NCBI GenBank assembly: GCA_030681645.1
Contig: JAUXRX010000062.1
Location: 1 to 64,000 of the forward strand
Source of the DNA: Archangium sp.
Lineage (GTDB): Bacteria > Myxococcota > Myxococcia > Myxococcales > Myxococcaceae
Direction of reading: 5' to 3'
DNA: 64,000 nucleotides
A program made the translations under genes and the position numbers. The notes beneath the pieces are model-generated. The model did no database searches and was not told the origin of the DNA. It worked only from the letters and a program-made list of their open reading frames with translations. Shown here piece after piece: positions 47,549 to 56,045 of this stretch (position 1 is the first letter of the stretch; each line of letters begins with the position of its first letter).

Positions 47549-49036
47549 TCAGTGAGACAGGATGTTGAACTCGACCCGGCGGTTGTTTTCCTTGCCCTTC
47601 GGCGTGGAGTTGTCGTCGGCCGGCTTGTCAGGCCCGAAGCCCACGGGCTTGAGGCGGGAGGCGACGACGCCCTTCTTCACCAGGTAGTCGACCACCGACT
47701 TCGCGCGATCCGACGAGAGCACCCGGTTGCGCTCGGCCTCGCCGGTGTTGTCGGTGTGGCCCTCGACCTGCACCAGGGTGATCTCGCTGTGCGCGGTGAG
47801 GATCGCCGCGATCTGATCGAGCATCTTGTTCGAGCGCGCCTGGATCGTCGCCTTGTCGGTGTCGAAGTAGACCTTGTCCTTGATCACGAGCTTCTCGAAG
47901 GTGATCACGACCAGCTGCTTGACGGCCGCGGGGCAGCCCTGGTTGTCCATCGGGCCCGCCTCGTTGATGCAGTTGTCGATGTTGTCCGCCATCCCGTCCT
48001 TGTCGGTGTCGGGGTACGGGCAGCCCTTGTTGTGCGCCGGGCCCTTCTCGGTCTTGCACGAGTCGAGGCGATCGACCGAGCCGTCTTCGTCGGTGTCGAC
48101 GTCGGGGCAGCCCTTGTTCTCGGCCACGCCCTTCACCTCGAGGCAGGCGTCGAGGCGATCGAGCACGCCGTCGCCGTCCTTGTCGTTGTCGGGGCAGCCC
48201 TTGTTCTCGGGCGAGCCCTGCACCGCCGGGCACTTGTCGGTCTCGTCGAGCACGCCGTCCTTGTCCTGGTCGCCCTCGGGGCAGCCGTCTTCGTCGGCCA
48301 CGCCGTCCTTGTCCTCGGCCTGGTCGCGGCACTGGTCCTTCGCGTCCTCGATGCCGTCCTTGTCGTTGTCGGCCTCGGGGCAGCCGTCAGCGTCTTCGAA
48401 CTTGTCCAGGTCCTCGGCCTCGTCGACGCACTTGTCGTCGTCGCCCTTGATGCCGTCGCCGTCGTAGTCAGCCTCGGCCGGCGTGGTCTGGGGCGCGCCG
48501 ATGGTGATGCTGAGGCCGAAGGTGAGCAAGAGGTGCGCGCCCGGGTCGATCGGCCGCCGGCCGAAGAACATGAACCTCGCGAACGGACCGATCGACAGCC
48601 CCTCGAGCAGCGAGAGCTCGGCGCCCAGGGCGGCGTCGAAGCCCGCCCCGAAGCCACCCGACGAGAGCGTCACGTGCGCGTCGAGCCACAGGTTGCCCCA
48701 GAGGTTGCCGGAGCGCTTGGTGCCGGGGTTGAAGAGGTAGCCCTTCTCGTCGTTGAACAGGCGCAGCCGCGCGCCGAGGCCGGCGCCGAAGACCGAGCCC
48801 TGATCGAGGTAGGCCTTGTCGGACGCCGAGGCACCGAAGAACTCGACCTGCGGCGCGATGGGCCCGAGGAACTTGAGGATGGTGGTGTCGACCTTGAGCG
48901 CCGCGCCGGTGATCAGCTTCGACTTGTCGAGCCCCGTACCCACCATCGGATCCAGGTGGAAATTGACGGCGGCCTGTTCGGCGAAGGAGGTGGTCGCGAC
49001 GAGGGCAGTCGAGACGAGCAGGTGACGCAGGCGCAT
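47549..49036 (-). CDS. Outer-membrane OmpA-family protein with TSP3 repeats
   Basis: 495 residues with signal peptide MRLRHLLVSTALVATTSFA. Residues 20-190 form a beta-barrel-like domain. Residues 195-370 are tandem TSP3 Ca-binding repeats (DYDGDGIKGDDDKC, DNDKDGIEDAKDQC, DTDKDGMADNIDNC). Residues 375-495 are an OmpA-type peptidoglycan-binding domain with HTDNTGEAERNRVLSSDRA and GKENNRRVEF. It links the outer membrane to the cell wall. Its own terminator follows. Confidence 0.93.
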   Translation of the reverse strand: MRLRHLLVSTALVATTSFAEQAAVNFHLDPMVGTGLDKSKLITGAALKVDTTILKFLGPIAPQVEFFGASASDKAYLDQGSVFGAGLGARLRLFNDEKGYLFNPGTKRSGNLWGNLWLDAHVTLSSGGFGAGFDAALGAELSLLEGLSIGPFARFMFFGRRPIDPGAHLLLTFGLSITIGAPQTTPAEADYDGDGIKGDDDKCVDEAEDLDKFEDADGCPEADNDKDGIEDAKDQCRDQAEDKDGVADEDGCPEGDQDKDGVLDETDKCPAVQGSPENKGCPDNDKDGDGVLDRLDACLEVKGVAENKGCPDVDTDEDGSVDRLDSCKTEKGPAHNKGCPYPDTDKDGMADNIDNCINEAGPMDNQGCPAAVKQLVVITFEKLVIKDKVYFDTDKATIQARSNKMLDQIAAILTAHSEITLVQVEGHTDNTGEAERNRVLSSDRAKSVVDYLVKKGVVASRLKPVGFGPDKPADDNSTPKGKENNRRVEFNILSH

Positions 49037-49152
49037 GGAATGACTCCGACGAAGGCAACCGGGGGAAAAGCGCGCGGAACCTAGGCGCAGACCTGCGAGG
49101 CATCCAAGCGGTATTTCCAGTGTTTCCGGGTCGCTGCGCCGGGCCCGCCGTT

Positions 49153-50310
49153 TCAGCGTCTGCGGCGGCGGAGGAACAGCCCGAGGCTGATCAGCGCCCA
49201 CAGCGTCGGAGCGCCATCGCAACCGCACCCCGAGGTGGGGCCCAGGTCGTGGTGAACGCTCTGGAGGATGACCGGGAGCGGCTCGACGCCCGCATCGCCC
49301 CCCGCATCGACGCCCGCGTCGGGCACCACCGAGCCACCGCCGCCACCCGTCGCGCCGCCACCACCTGCACCGCCTCCGCCTCCCCCTCCACCGGTCGCAC
49401 CACCACCGCCGCCGGCGCCGCCGCCGACCCCTGCGTCGGCCGCCATCGGGAAACACGCCGACACGTGCGTGGGCCGGGTCGAGGCGCAGCTCGCGGGCGT
49501 GGCGCATGACGGCTCAGGCAGGGCGTTGGGCCGGGTGGCGGGGTAGGCAGGAATGTCGGAGAGCCGGGGATACGCGGGCCGCACCACCGTCCAGTGAGCG
49601 GCGGTGGGCGGGTACTCCATCGCGCCGAACACCTTCTCCTGGTACGGCGCCGCGCCGCCGACCGACGGGTTGTAGACGCCGCGCGTGGTGGGGAACGAGG
49701 GGTTGTTCGGGTTGTTGCCGCTCGAGAGCCCGTTGTACGCCCAGGTGGCGGTGTACCAGTGCTCGAGAATGGACGGCTGGTTGTCGCCCACGCACTGCGT
49801 GGCCCGCCACTTGTCGGCGAGGATGCGGGTGCCCGTGGCGAGGTTGTAGGTCGCGTCAGAGGCGACGCGGGCGCGATCGAAGCCGGGCGCTTCGCCGATG
49901 TGCATGCCGCTGGTCACCTGGCCCACGCCGTAGCCGCAGTCGAACGCGATGATGGTGCGCGACGGGCGCCCGACCTGATCGGCAGGTTCGGTCGGCACGC
50001 AGAACTGCTTCCACGACGACTCGCGGTGGGCGATCGCCTTGAGCAGCTCGCAGGGAAACCTCGCCGGCACCTGCACGGTGGGGTTGGGCTGCCCGCAGCC
50101 CTGGCCGATGTCCGGCACCGAAGGCCCCGACGCGCCCCACCCCGCGGGCCCCTGGGACACGAGCTGGAAGATGGCCTGCCACTGGGCGGTGGTGGGGTTG
50201 GTACCGGCGGCAGACTCGACGCCGCAGTTGGCGTTGTTGGCGCTGCTGGACAGCGTGTAGCTGGGACAGAACTGGCCCAGGCTCAGCGCGGTGACGAAGG
50301 AGAGGATCAT
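49153..50310 (-). CDS. Secreted lytic-transglycosylase-like protein with MYXO-CTERM tail
   Basis: 385 residues. Signal peptide MILSFVTALSLGQFC is followed by an SLT-like core: CELLKAIAHRESSWKQF (Glu at the position of the catalytic acid) and FDCGYGVGQVTSGMHIG. A Gly-rich linker (about 290-335) leads to the tail GCGCDGAPTLWALISLGLFL followed by RRRRR. A Cys motif, membrane span and Arg cluster at the extreme C-terminus are the MYXO-CTERM sorting signal, which directs cell-surface anchoring by a myxosortase. It likely cleaves peptidoglycan, of its own wall or of prey. Confidence 0.85.
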   Translation of the reverse strand: MILSFVTALSLGQFCPSYTLSSSANNANCGVESAAGTNPTTAQWQAIFQLVSQGPAGWGASGPSVPDIGQGCGQPNPTVQVPARFPCELLKAIAHRESSWKQFCVPTEPADQVGRPSRTIIAFDCGYGVGQVTSGMHIGEAPGFDRARVASDATYNLATGTRILADKWRATQCVGDNQPSILEHWYTATWAYNGLSSGNNPNNPSFPTTRGVYNPSVGGAAPYQEKVFGAMEYPPTAAHWTVVRPAYPRLSDIPAYPATRPNALPEPSCATPASCASTRPTHVSACFPMAADAGVGGGAGGGGGATGGGGGGGGAGGGGATGGGGGSVVPDAGVDAGGDAGVEPLPVILQSVHHDLGPTSGCGCDGAPTLWALISLGLFLRRRRR

Positions 50311-50392
50311 GGAGTGCAGCCGCCAGCAGCGGAACGCTGCGCGAGACAGCCGGGAGCGCAGCGGACGGCTGGCCGAGGCGGAACGACGGGGA

Positions 50393-51385
50393 TCACGGGA
50401 TCACCCCCGCCACGTCGAGGCGGCTGGAGGAGGGCGCGGCGAGCGTGACGGGCTTTCCGTGCTGCGTGGCGAACACCGAGGGGAAGTCGGAAGGCCGCTC
50501 GTGGAGGCCGACGATCAGCCCCTGGTGCTGCACCACCAGCCGCTCGAAGCCGGCGCCGTGCGCAGGCACGACCCGTTCGCCGCCGAGCGTCTCGAGGCCC
50601 GCCCCCGCGCCGGTGCTGATCAGCACCCGTCCATCGGGCCACACCGCCGGCAGCAGCGTCACCTCGGGGCCCTCGACGAGCCGCTTCGACGCGCCGCTCA
50701 CCAGGTCCACCTCTTCGACGAACCAGCTTCGCCCGCCCGGCGTGCCCTGGGTGAACAACACCCGGCGCCTGGCCGCGTCGACCACGAAGTCGTGGGCCAG
50801 CCCGGCCATGGTGGGCAACACTTCCCGCACCGCCAGCGTGTCGACGTGCACCGCGATGAGGCGCGCGGCCCGCGGCGTCACCTCGTAGATGATCAGCTCG
50901 CGCCCCAGCGCGCCGGCGAGAAAGGTGAACGCGCCCTGCGTGGCGTAGACGGGCCGGGTCCGGGCGGTGGCGGGGTCGATCTCTTCCACGCTCAGCGCGT
51001 CGACACGGAGCTCGTCGCTGTCCGGCCCGGCCACCCCGCGCGAGATGAACACCCGGCCCTCGGCCGTGACGAGGGGGCGGGAACCGTAGGCGAGCTGGGA
51101 AGCCAGGAGGCGCGCCGGCTTGCCGGCCTCGAGCCGCACGAGCACGTTCGAGAACGACAGATCGCCGCGCGACGCCGTGGTGGCCGAGGCGATCACCACG
51201 CGGCTGCGCGGCAGGAGCGAGCCCAGCACGGCGCTGCCTTCCCCGTGCGAGAAGCGCGCGACCGGCGCGGTCAGCGCGGTGAGGCCCAGCGGCTGAAAGC
51301 GGAGCTCGGCGACCTCACCCTGGGAGCTGAGGATCGCCACCTCCGGCGTGGCTGAGAGCACGAGCGCGAGGGCGAGCGGGAGCAT
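50393..51385 (-). CDS. Secreted beta-propeller-like protein
   Basis: 330 residues with a short signal peptide (MLPLALALVLSATPE). The mature protein is a series of four-stranded repeats: PVARFSHGEGSAVLG, YGSRPLVTAEGRVFISRG, HDFVVDAARRRVLFTQG, LLPAVWPDGRVLIST, as in TolB/WD40-like propellers. No catalytic motif is seen. It lies upstream, on the same strand, of the MYXO-CTERM protein gene with an 82-bp gap. Confidence 0.75.
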   Translation of the reverse strand: MLPLALALVLSATPEVAILSSQGEVAELRFQPLGLTALTAPVARFSHGEGSAVLGSLLPRSRVVIASATTASRGDLSFSNVLVRLEAGKPARLLASQLAYGSRPLVTAEGRVFISRGVAGPDSDELRVDALSVEEIDPATARTRPVYATQGAFTFLAGALGRELIIYEVTPRAARLIAVHVDTLAVREVLPTMAGLAHDFVVDAARRRVLFTQGTPGGRSWFVEEVDLVSGASKRLVEGPEVTLLPAVWPDGRVLISTGAGAGLETLGGERVVPAHGAGFERLVVQHQGLIVGLHERPSDFPSVFATQHGKPVTLAAPSSSRLDVAGVIP

Positions 51386-51483
51386 GACTTCTCATACCTC
51401 AGGTGCGGTTGATGACCGAAGTGGTCGACAGGGGACTGTCACTCTCGCGATACTCCGACCCTCCCGCACGACCCGAGGCCCCC

Positions 51484-51909
51484 ATGAGCGATGAACCCGT
51501 GATGGAGCACCTGGATGCACCCCCTCCGATCTCCGCCGAGCAGCGCGCGAAGATCCTCGCCGATCCCAACGTGGCGAAGATGGCCGCCGAGCTTGAGATG
51601 CCCGTGGAGGAGTTCGTCAACACGGTAGGCTACTACCTGAACAACCCCGGCACCGAGCCCGCCTTCCTCGTGGTCAGCGACGAGAACCTCAAGAAGATGG
51701 GCGTCGATGCCCCCAGCCCCGAGGCGCTCGAGGCCAGCGTGAGGGCGAGCGTGGAGGCGATCAAGGCTGGCCAGTCGCCCAGCGGCTTCGACGCCGCGAA
51801 GAAGAAGACGGTCGAGCTCTCGAGCGCGGGCGGCAAAGCCCTCGAGGCCCCGGCTGATCCGGACCTGGAAGACACCGTCAAGAAGGCACGCATCCCCCGA
51901 AAGAGCTGA
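51484..51909 (+). CDS. Small acidic cytosolic protein, function unknown
   Basis: 141 residues, no signal or membrane segment. A helix-rich N-terminus (ISAEQRAKILADPNVAKMAA) is followed by an Asn-Pro-Gly turn (YYLNNPGTEPAFLVVSDENL), a helical middle and a charged C-terminus ending KKARIPRKS. I chose ATG at 51484 over an upstream in-frame ATG because only this gives a conserved-looking start. It lies 94 bp before the amphipathic-protein gene, on the same strand, and could be its partner. Confidence 0.62.
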   Translation: MSDEPVMEHLDAPPPISAEQRAKILADPNVAKMAAELEMPVEEFVNTVGYYLNNPGTEPAFLVVSDENLKKMGVDAPSPEALEASVRASVEAIKAGQSPSGFDAAKKKTVELSSAGGKALEAPADPDLEDTVKKARIPRKS

Positions 51910-52003
51910 AATTTCACGGCTTTTCAAATTACCAACGGCCGCAACTTCGACTTCTCAAGCGGCGATAACCCTTCACGTTCCACACTTTTCGAGGAGACAC
52001 ACC

Positions 52004-52471
52004 ATGGGCGGAGTGATCAAGAAGATTGGCAGCGCGGTTTCGAAGATCGGCGACTTCGCGAAGAAGGCGGTCGGCTTCGCCAACAAGATCCTGAACGGCC
52101 CGCTGGGCAAGATCGCCTCGTTCATCCCGGGCGTGGGTCCCTTCATCGCCGGTGCCGCGAAGATCGTGGGCGTCGCTGACGGGGTCCTCAACGGCGGCGG
52201 GCTCAAGGGCATCATCGGCGGCCTGGTCGGCAACCTCGGTGGTGGGCTCCTGGGCAAGGCCGGCTCGCTGCTGAGCAAGACCGGTCTGGGCTCGGTCATC
52301 GGGTTCGCGCAGAAGGCGATGGGCAGCAACCAGCTCCTCGACATGGCCAAGACGCTGATGGCGCCTCGCCAGGGCGATACCAGCCCGGCGGCGCAGGGCG
52401 ATCGCTACAACGTCAGCCAGCTCATGGCGTTCCGCATGGCCGAGCTGCTCCGGGCCCAGCAGGCCGCGTAA
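52004..52471 (+). CDS. Gly/Lys-rich amphipathic protein, function unknown
   Basis: 155 residues, no classical signal peptide. The first 35 residues (MGGVIKKIGSAVSKIGDFAK and on) form a cationic amphipathic helix. A Gly-Ile-rich centre (IPGVGPFIAGAAKIVGVADG, then LKGIIGGLVGNLGGGLLGKA) is followed by a polar tail. Such composition is seen in pore-forming peptides, bacteriocin precursors and some phage structural proteins; none is a firm match. A strong ribosome-binding site (GAGGAG, 7 nt before ATG) and an AT-rich leader (51910-52003) suggest high expression. It converges with the OYE-type gene. Confidence 0.75.
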   Translation: MGGVIKKIGSAVSKIGDFAKKAVGFANKILNGPLGKIASFIPGVGPFIAGAAKIVGVADGVLNGGGLKGIIGGLVGNLGGGLLGKAGSLLSKTGLGSVIGFAQKAMGSNQLLDMAKTLMAPRQGDTSPAAQGDRYNVSQLMAFRMAELLRAQQAA

Positions 52472-52492
52472 GAAGCCGGCTGCTTCGCTTCC

Positions 52493-52524
52493 GAGCCGCG
52501 CTCCTCACTTCGAGGGCGCGGCTC
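52493..52524. terminator. Possible bidirectional terminator hairpin between convergent genes
   Basis: A perfect 9-bp stem GAGCCGCGC / GCGCGGCTC with a 14-nt loop lies after the amphipathic-protein stop and overlaps the last codons of the opposite oxidoreductase gene. There is no T run, so the call is weak. Confidence 0.4.
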
Positions 52525-53968
52525 GAGTCATTTCGGCCGACCACTCCGGAGCCAGGAGGCGACGGCGATCGGCCGTGCGCGGAGCGGTCTCGTCGTCAGG
52601 CAGGCCCTTGAGGCGATCCCACAGGTGGCAGGTCACCACCTGGTGCGATTGATCGAGCCCTTCGCAGTAGTTGGTGAAGAGACAGCGGCGGATCTCCTCG
52701 CCCCGCCCCAGCCGCAGCTTGAGCAGCCAGTCGGGATCAGCCAGCGACTGCCGCGCGCTCGCCACCACGTCGGCGTCGCCGCGGGCGAGCACGGCCTCGG
52801 CCTGGTCCAGGGTGGCGATGCCCCCGCAGACGACCACGGGCGTCTCGAGCCCGGCCGCCTTCACCGCGCGCTTCACCTCGGCGACCGCGTCGACGTTGCG
52901 GCCCCACGGCGTGGGCAGCTTCGTGGTGGGCATGCACTCGTGCCCTGAAGGACCGGTGTACGGATACGCCGAGGCGCCCACCTTCGGCTGCTTCGCGTCT
53001 TCGAACTTTCCGCCGCGGGACAGGGAGAGGAAGTCCATGCCGGCGCGGGCGAACTCGACCCCGAAGAAGGCGGCGTCGTCGGGGCGGTTGCCGCCCTCGA
53101 TGATCTCGTCGGCGAGGAACCGGCAGCCGACCGCGAACCCCGGAGGCACGGCGGCGCGCGTGGCGGCGAAGACCTCGAGGGGCAGGCGCGCGCGCGCGGC
53201 GCGATCGCCTCCATAGCCATCGGTGCGCGTGTTCAGCGCCGAGAGGAACGAAGCCATGGTGTACGCGTGGGCGAAGTGGAGCTCGACGCCGTCGAAGCCC
53301 GCGCGAACGCAGCGCGCGGCGGCGGAGGCGAAGAGCCCGGGTAACACCTGCGGGAGCGCGGCGATGTGAGGGAGGTGCGTGTCGGTGACGCGCTCGCGCA
53401 GCCCGAAGCGGAGCGCCTCCAGCTCCCGGGCGGGGAGCAGCGTCGCCAGCACGTCGTCGTCGAGCGACTCGAGGTGCGCCCGCAGCGCGGCGTCGTCGAG
53501 CTCGGGGCGCAGCGCCCGCAGCGCGGGCGTCAGGGTGAGGAAGCGCGAGATGAAGGCGTTGCGCGCGGGGCGGCGCTTGATGGGGAGGAAGTCGATGAGC
53601 TGGATGAACAGCTTCGTCTCGCCCCCGCTCGCGCGCTTCACCGCGTCGACCAGCCGGGACAGTCCCTCGACGAAGCGATCGTCTCCCGCGCGCAGCAGAG
53701 GGCCGGAGGGCACGTCGCGGATCCCGGTGGCCTCGACGACGAGCACGCCGGGGCGTCCGCGGGCGAAGCGCTGGTACCAGGCGATGACCTCGGGGGTGCA
53801 CTCGCCCGCTTCGTTCGATCGCCACGGCACCATCGCGGGGACCCAGGTGCGGGTGGCCGCGGTCACCGGCCCGAGCTTCACGGGCTGGAACCAGCGCGCG
53901 GAGGAGGCCTCGGAGAGGGTGGGCCAGCGGGCCACCGGCAGCAACTTCTCGCGGCGCTTGTCGGTCAC
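52505..53968 (-). CDS. NADH:flavin oxidoreductase, Old Yellow Enzyme family
   Basis: 487 residues from GTG at 53968; longer than the roughly 360 of classical OYE. The FMN barrel motifs are GPVTAATRTWVPAMVPWRSN near the start, GFDGVELHFAHAYTMASFLS with NTRTDGYGG after it, and VVVCGGIATLDQAEAVLARG with DADVVASARQSLADPDW at the phosphate-binding end. CLFTNYCEGLDQSHQVVTC near the C-terminus has Cys that might bind an iron-sulfur cluster, as in larger 2,4-dienoyl-CoA-reductase-type members, but the spacing is incomplete. A roughly 60-residue insert (about 165-225) is helical. The substrate is unknown. Confidence 0.88.
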   Translation of the reverse strand: MTDKRREKLLPVARWPTLSEASSARWFQPVKLGPVTAATRTWVPAMVPWRSNEAGECTPEVIAWYQRFARGRPGVLVVEATGIRDVPSGPLLRAGDDRFVEGLSRLVDAVKRASGGETKLFIQLIDFLPIKRRPARNAFISRFLTLTPALRALRPELDDAALRAHLESLDDDVLATLLPARELEALRFGLRERVTDTHLPHIAALPQVLPGLFASAAARCVRAGFDGVELHFAHAYTMASFLSALNTRTDGYGGDRAARARLPLEVFAATRAAVPPGFAVGCRFLADEIIEGGNRPDDAAFFGVEFARAGMDFLSLSRGGKFEDAKQPKVGASAYPYTGPSGHECMPTTKLPTPWGRNVDAVAEVKRAVKAAGLETPVVVCGGIATLDQAEAVLARGDADVVASARQSLADPDWLLKLRLGRGEEIRRCLFTNYCEGLDQSHQVVTCHLWDRLKGLPDDETAPRTADRRRLLAPEWSAEMTRAAPSK

Positions 53969-54016
53969 GGGGAGGAGGAGTGTAGCTCCCGCGATTCGGC
54001 GCCGCGCGGCGAGAAC

Positions 54017-54027
54017 GGGGGGGGGGG
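54017..54027 (+). repeat. Poly-G tract, 11 G
   Basis: Eleven consecutive G immediately precede the heptamer array. Such tracts are prone to polymerase slippage. They lie about 245 bp before the glycosyltransferase start codon. Confidence 0.95.
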
Positions 54028-54030
54028 TTG

Positions 54031-54127
<97 letters not shown>

Positions 54128-54133
54128 CCGGTT

Positions 54134-54178
54134 TCGGTTTCGGGGTCGGCGACGGGATCGGGATCGCGATCGGGTTCG
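54134..54178 (+). repeat. Left arm of a perfect 45-bp inverted repeat flanking the glycosyltransferase gene
   Basis: The sequence is the exact reverse complement of 55947-55991 (45 of 45 bases). A weaker match extends about 25 bp further toward the gene (shared CCGCCACCGT). The arm itself contains the near-palindromic core GGGATCGCGATCGGG-like units. Confidence 0.93.
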
Positions 54179-54270
54179 TTCACGGTTTCACGGTGGCGGT
54201 TCCGGAGGACGGCGCCCGAACCAGCCCGAAACGGGAACCAGAAGCCGCCCCACCGGCTACGTTCCTCGTC

Positions 54271-55887
54271 ATGCGAACGCTGGGAATGCTGGCCGCGCCG
54301 GGCACGTGGAGCACACCGGGGCAGCCGCTGGTCGGCCGCACGGTGGCCAACTCGCAGTTCCTCAAGGGCCTGCTGCGCTTCTCGAGCTTCGAGGAGATCG
54401 CGCTGTTCATCGGAGAGACCGCCGATCTCCCCTCGCTCGAGCAGCTCACCCAGAGCTGGAACGTGCCCGAGGAGCGGCTCGCCGCGTACACGGTGTGGCA
54501 GTTGCCCGAGCTGCTCGCGCGTGGCCGCCTCGACGTGCTGCACCACGCCTCGCACGTCGACCGCCTCTACGATCTGCTCGCCACGCGCGATCGCTTCGCC
54601 TCGAAGACCGTGCCGGTGACAGGTCAGATCCACTCGCTCTCGTACCCGCGCTTTCACCAGGAGCTCGCGCGCCACCTGCTGGTGCGGCCGGCCGCGTCTG
54701 ACGGGTTGTTCTGCTCCTCGACCGCGGGCCGCGAGGTGATCGTGCGCAGCTTCAACCGCCTCGAGACTGAGGCGCGCACGGCCGGGCTCACCACGCCCCT
54801 GCCCCGGTGGGATCTCCCTCACGTGCCGCTGGGCGTGGAGCTCTCGGCCTGCATTGGCGGAGATCGGCTCGCCACCCGCAAGTCGCTCGACGTGCCGGAT
54901 GACGCGGTGCTGCTCACCTGCCTCGCGCGCTTCACCGAGTACGACAAGCTCGACCTCTTTCCCGTGCTGCGCGTGCTGGAGCGGTTGGTCAGTGAGCCCA
55001 GCGCCGGCTCGCCGCCCGTCTACCTGCTGCTCGCTGGCGCGCGGCAGGGCACGAAGACGCCCGAGATGCTCGAGCTCTGGGCGCGCCACCTGGGCGTGCA
55101 CGAGCGCCTACGCCTCAAGGTCGACTTCGCCGACGACGAGAAGAAGCACCTGCTCGCGGCGAGCGACGTCTTCGTCTCGCCGGTCGACAACGTGCAGGAG
55201 ACGTTCGGGCAGTCGGTGATCGAAGCGCTCGCCGCGGGCCTGCCGGTGGTGGCGTCCGACTTCGATGGCTACCGCGACACCGTGGACGAGAGCGTGGGCG
55301 TGCGCGTGCCCACGCGGCTCAACGCCGACTGGTCCGAGCTCTCGGAGCTGGCCCCGCTGCTGTACGAGCGCCCGCTGCACCTGGCGCTGGCCCAGTCGAT
55401 CGAGGTGGAGCTGGGCCCGTTCGAGTCGGCGCTCCGCGCGCTGATCGCCGATCGCCCGCGCCGGGAACAGTTGGGCAAGGCCGCGGCCGAGAGGGCGCGA
55501 GCGCGCTTCGACTGGAGCGTGGTCATTCCCAGATACGAGTACGAGTGGCACCGCCTGGCCGCGACGGGCGCGAAGCCGAGTGGCAAGCCACACCCGCTGC
55601 GGCTTGACTACGGCGACTTCTTCGGCCACTTCGCCACGGCCCCTTACGACGGCACCCGGCGGGTGGTGCGCGGCTCACGAGCCAACGACTTCGTGATCTA
55701 CCCCGAGCTCAAGCACCTCTTCGTAGAAGAGGACGTGCGAGCACTCCTGATCAACACCACCGCTCCCCGCACGCTCGCAGACCTCGAGACCGAAATGATC
55801 GCGCGCCTCGTGGACCGGCGGCCCTGGGTCGCGCGCTTCGTAGTCGGCTGGCTCATGAAGCAGGGCCTGCTCCGCCTCGAGACCTGA
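54271..55887 (+). CDS. GT4-family glycosyltransferase with C-terminal extension
   Basis: 538 residues from ATG at 54271; no clear ribosome-binding site precedes it. Nucleotide-sugar-binding motif: NVQETFGQSVIEALAAGLPV followed by VASDFDGYRDTV (Glu-x7-Glu retained), with DDEKKHLLAASDVFVSPVDN before it. The acceptor-side Rossmann domain is N-terminal (about 1-200). The last 75 residues (GDFFGHFATAPYDGT... WLMKQGLLRLET) form an extra, helix-rich domain not usual for GT4. Acceptor and product are unknown; surface polysaccharide is the most common role. The gene is bracketed by a 45-bp inverted repeat. Confidence 0.88.
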   Translation: MRTLGMLAAPGTWSTPGQPLVGRTVANSQFLKGLLRFSSFEEIALFIGETADLPSLEQLTQSWNVPEERLAAYTVWQLPELLARGRLDVLHHASHVDRLYDLLATRDRFASKTVPVTGQIHSLSYPRFHQELARHLLVRPAASDGLFCSSTAGREVIVRSFNRLETEARTAGLTTPLPRWDLPHVPLGVELSACIGGDRLATRKSLDVPDDAVLLTCLARFTEYDKLDLFPVLRVLERLVSEPSAGSPPVYLLLAGARQGTKTPEMLELWARHLGVHERLRLKVDFADDEKKHLLAASDVFVSPVDNVQETFGQSVIEALAAGLPVVASDFDGYRDTVDESVGVRVPTRLNADWSELSELAPLLYERPLHLALAQSIEVELGPFESALRALIADRPRREQLGKAAAERARARFDWSVVIPRYEYEWHRLAATGAKPSGKPHPLRLDYGDFFGHFATAPYDGTRRVVRGSRANDFVIYPELKHLFVEEDVRALLINTTAPRTLADLETEMIARLVDRRPWVARFVVGWLMKQGLLRLET

Positions 55888-55946
55888 CCCGCGACAGTCC
55901 CGCGCGCTGGCGTCCGCCTCCCGCCACCGTCAACGTGCGCCGATCG

Positions 55947-55991
55947 CGAACCCGATCGCGATCCCGATCCCGTCGCCGACCCCGAAACCGA
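55947..55991 (-). repeat. Right arm of the 45-bp inverted repeat
   Basis: Exact reverse complement of 54134-54178, 60 bp after the glycosyltransferase stop. It continues to about 56030 as degenerate CCGAAACCGACCCC-type units, a relaxed version of the heptamer array on the left. Confidence 0.93.
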
Positions 55992-56045
55992 CCCCGGAAC
56001 CGACCCCGACACACCGAAACCGAACCGGCCCGAAGCCCAACCCGC

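Noticed and set aside
54134..55991. Insertion sequence or composite transposon between the 45-bp inverted repeats
   Set aside because: The only gene inside is a glycosyltransferase; no transposase and no target-site duplication was seen. It is kept as a cassette-like finding, not as an IS.
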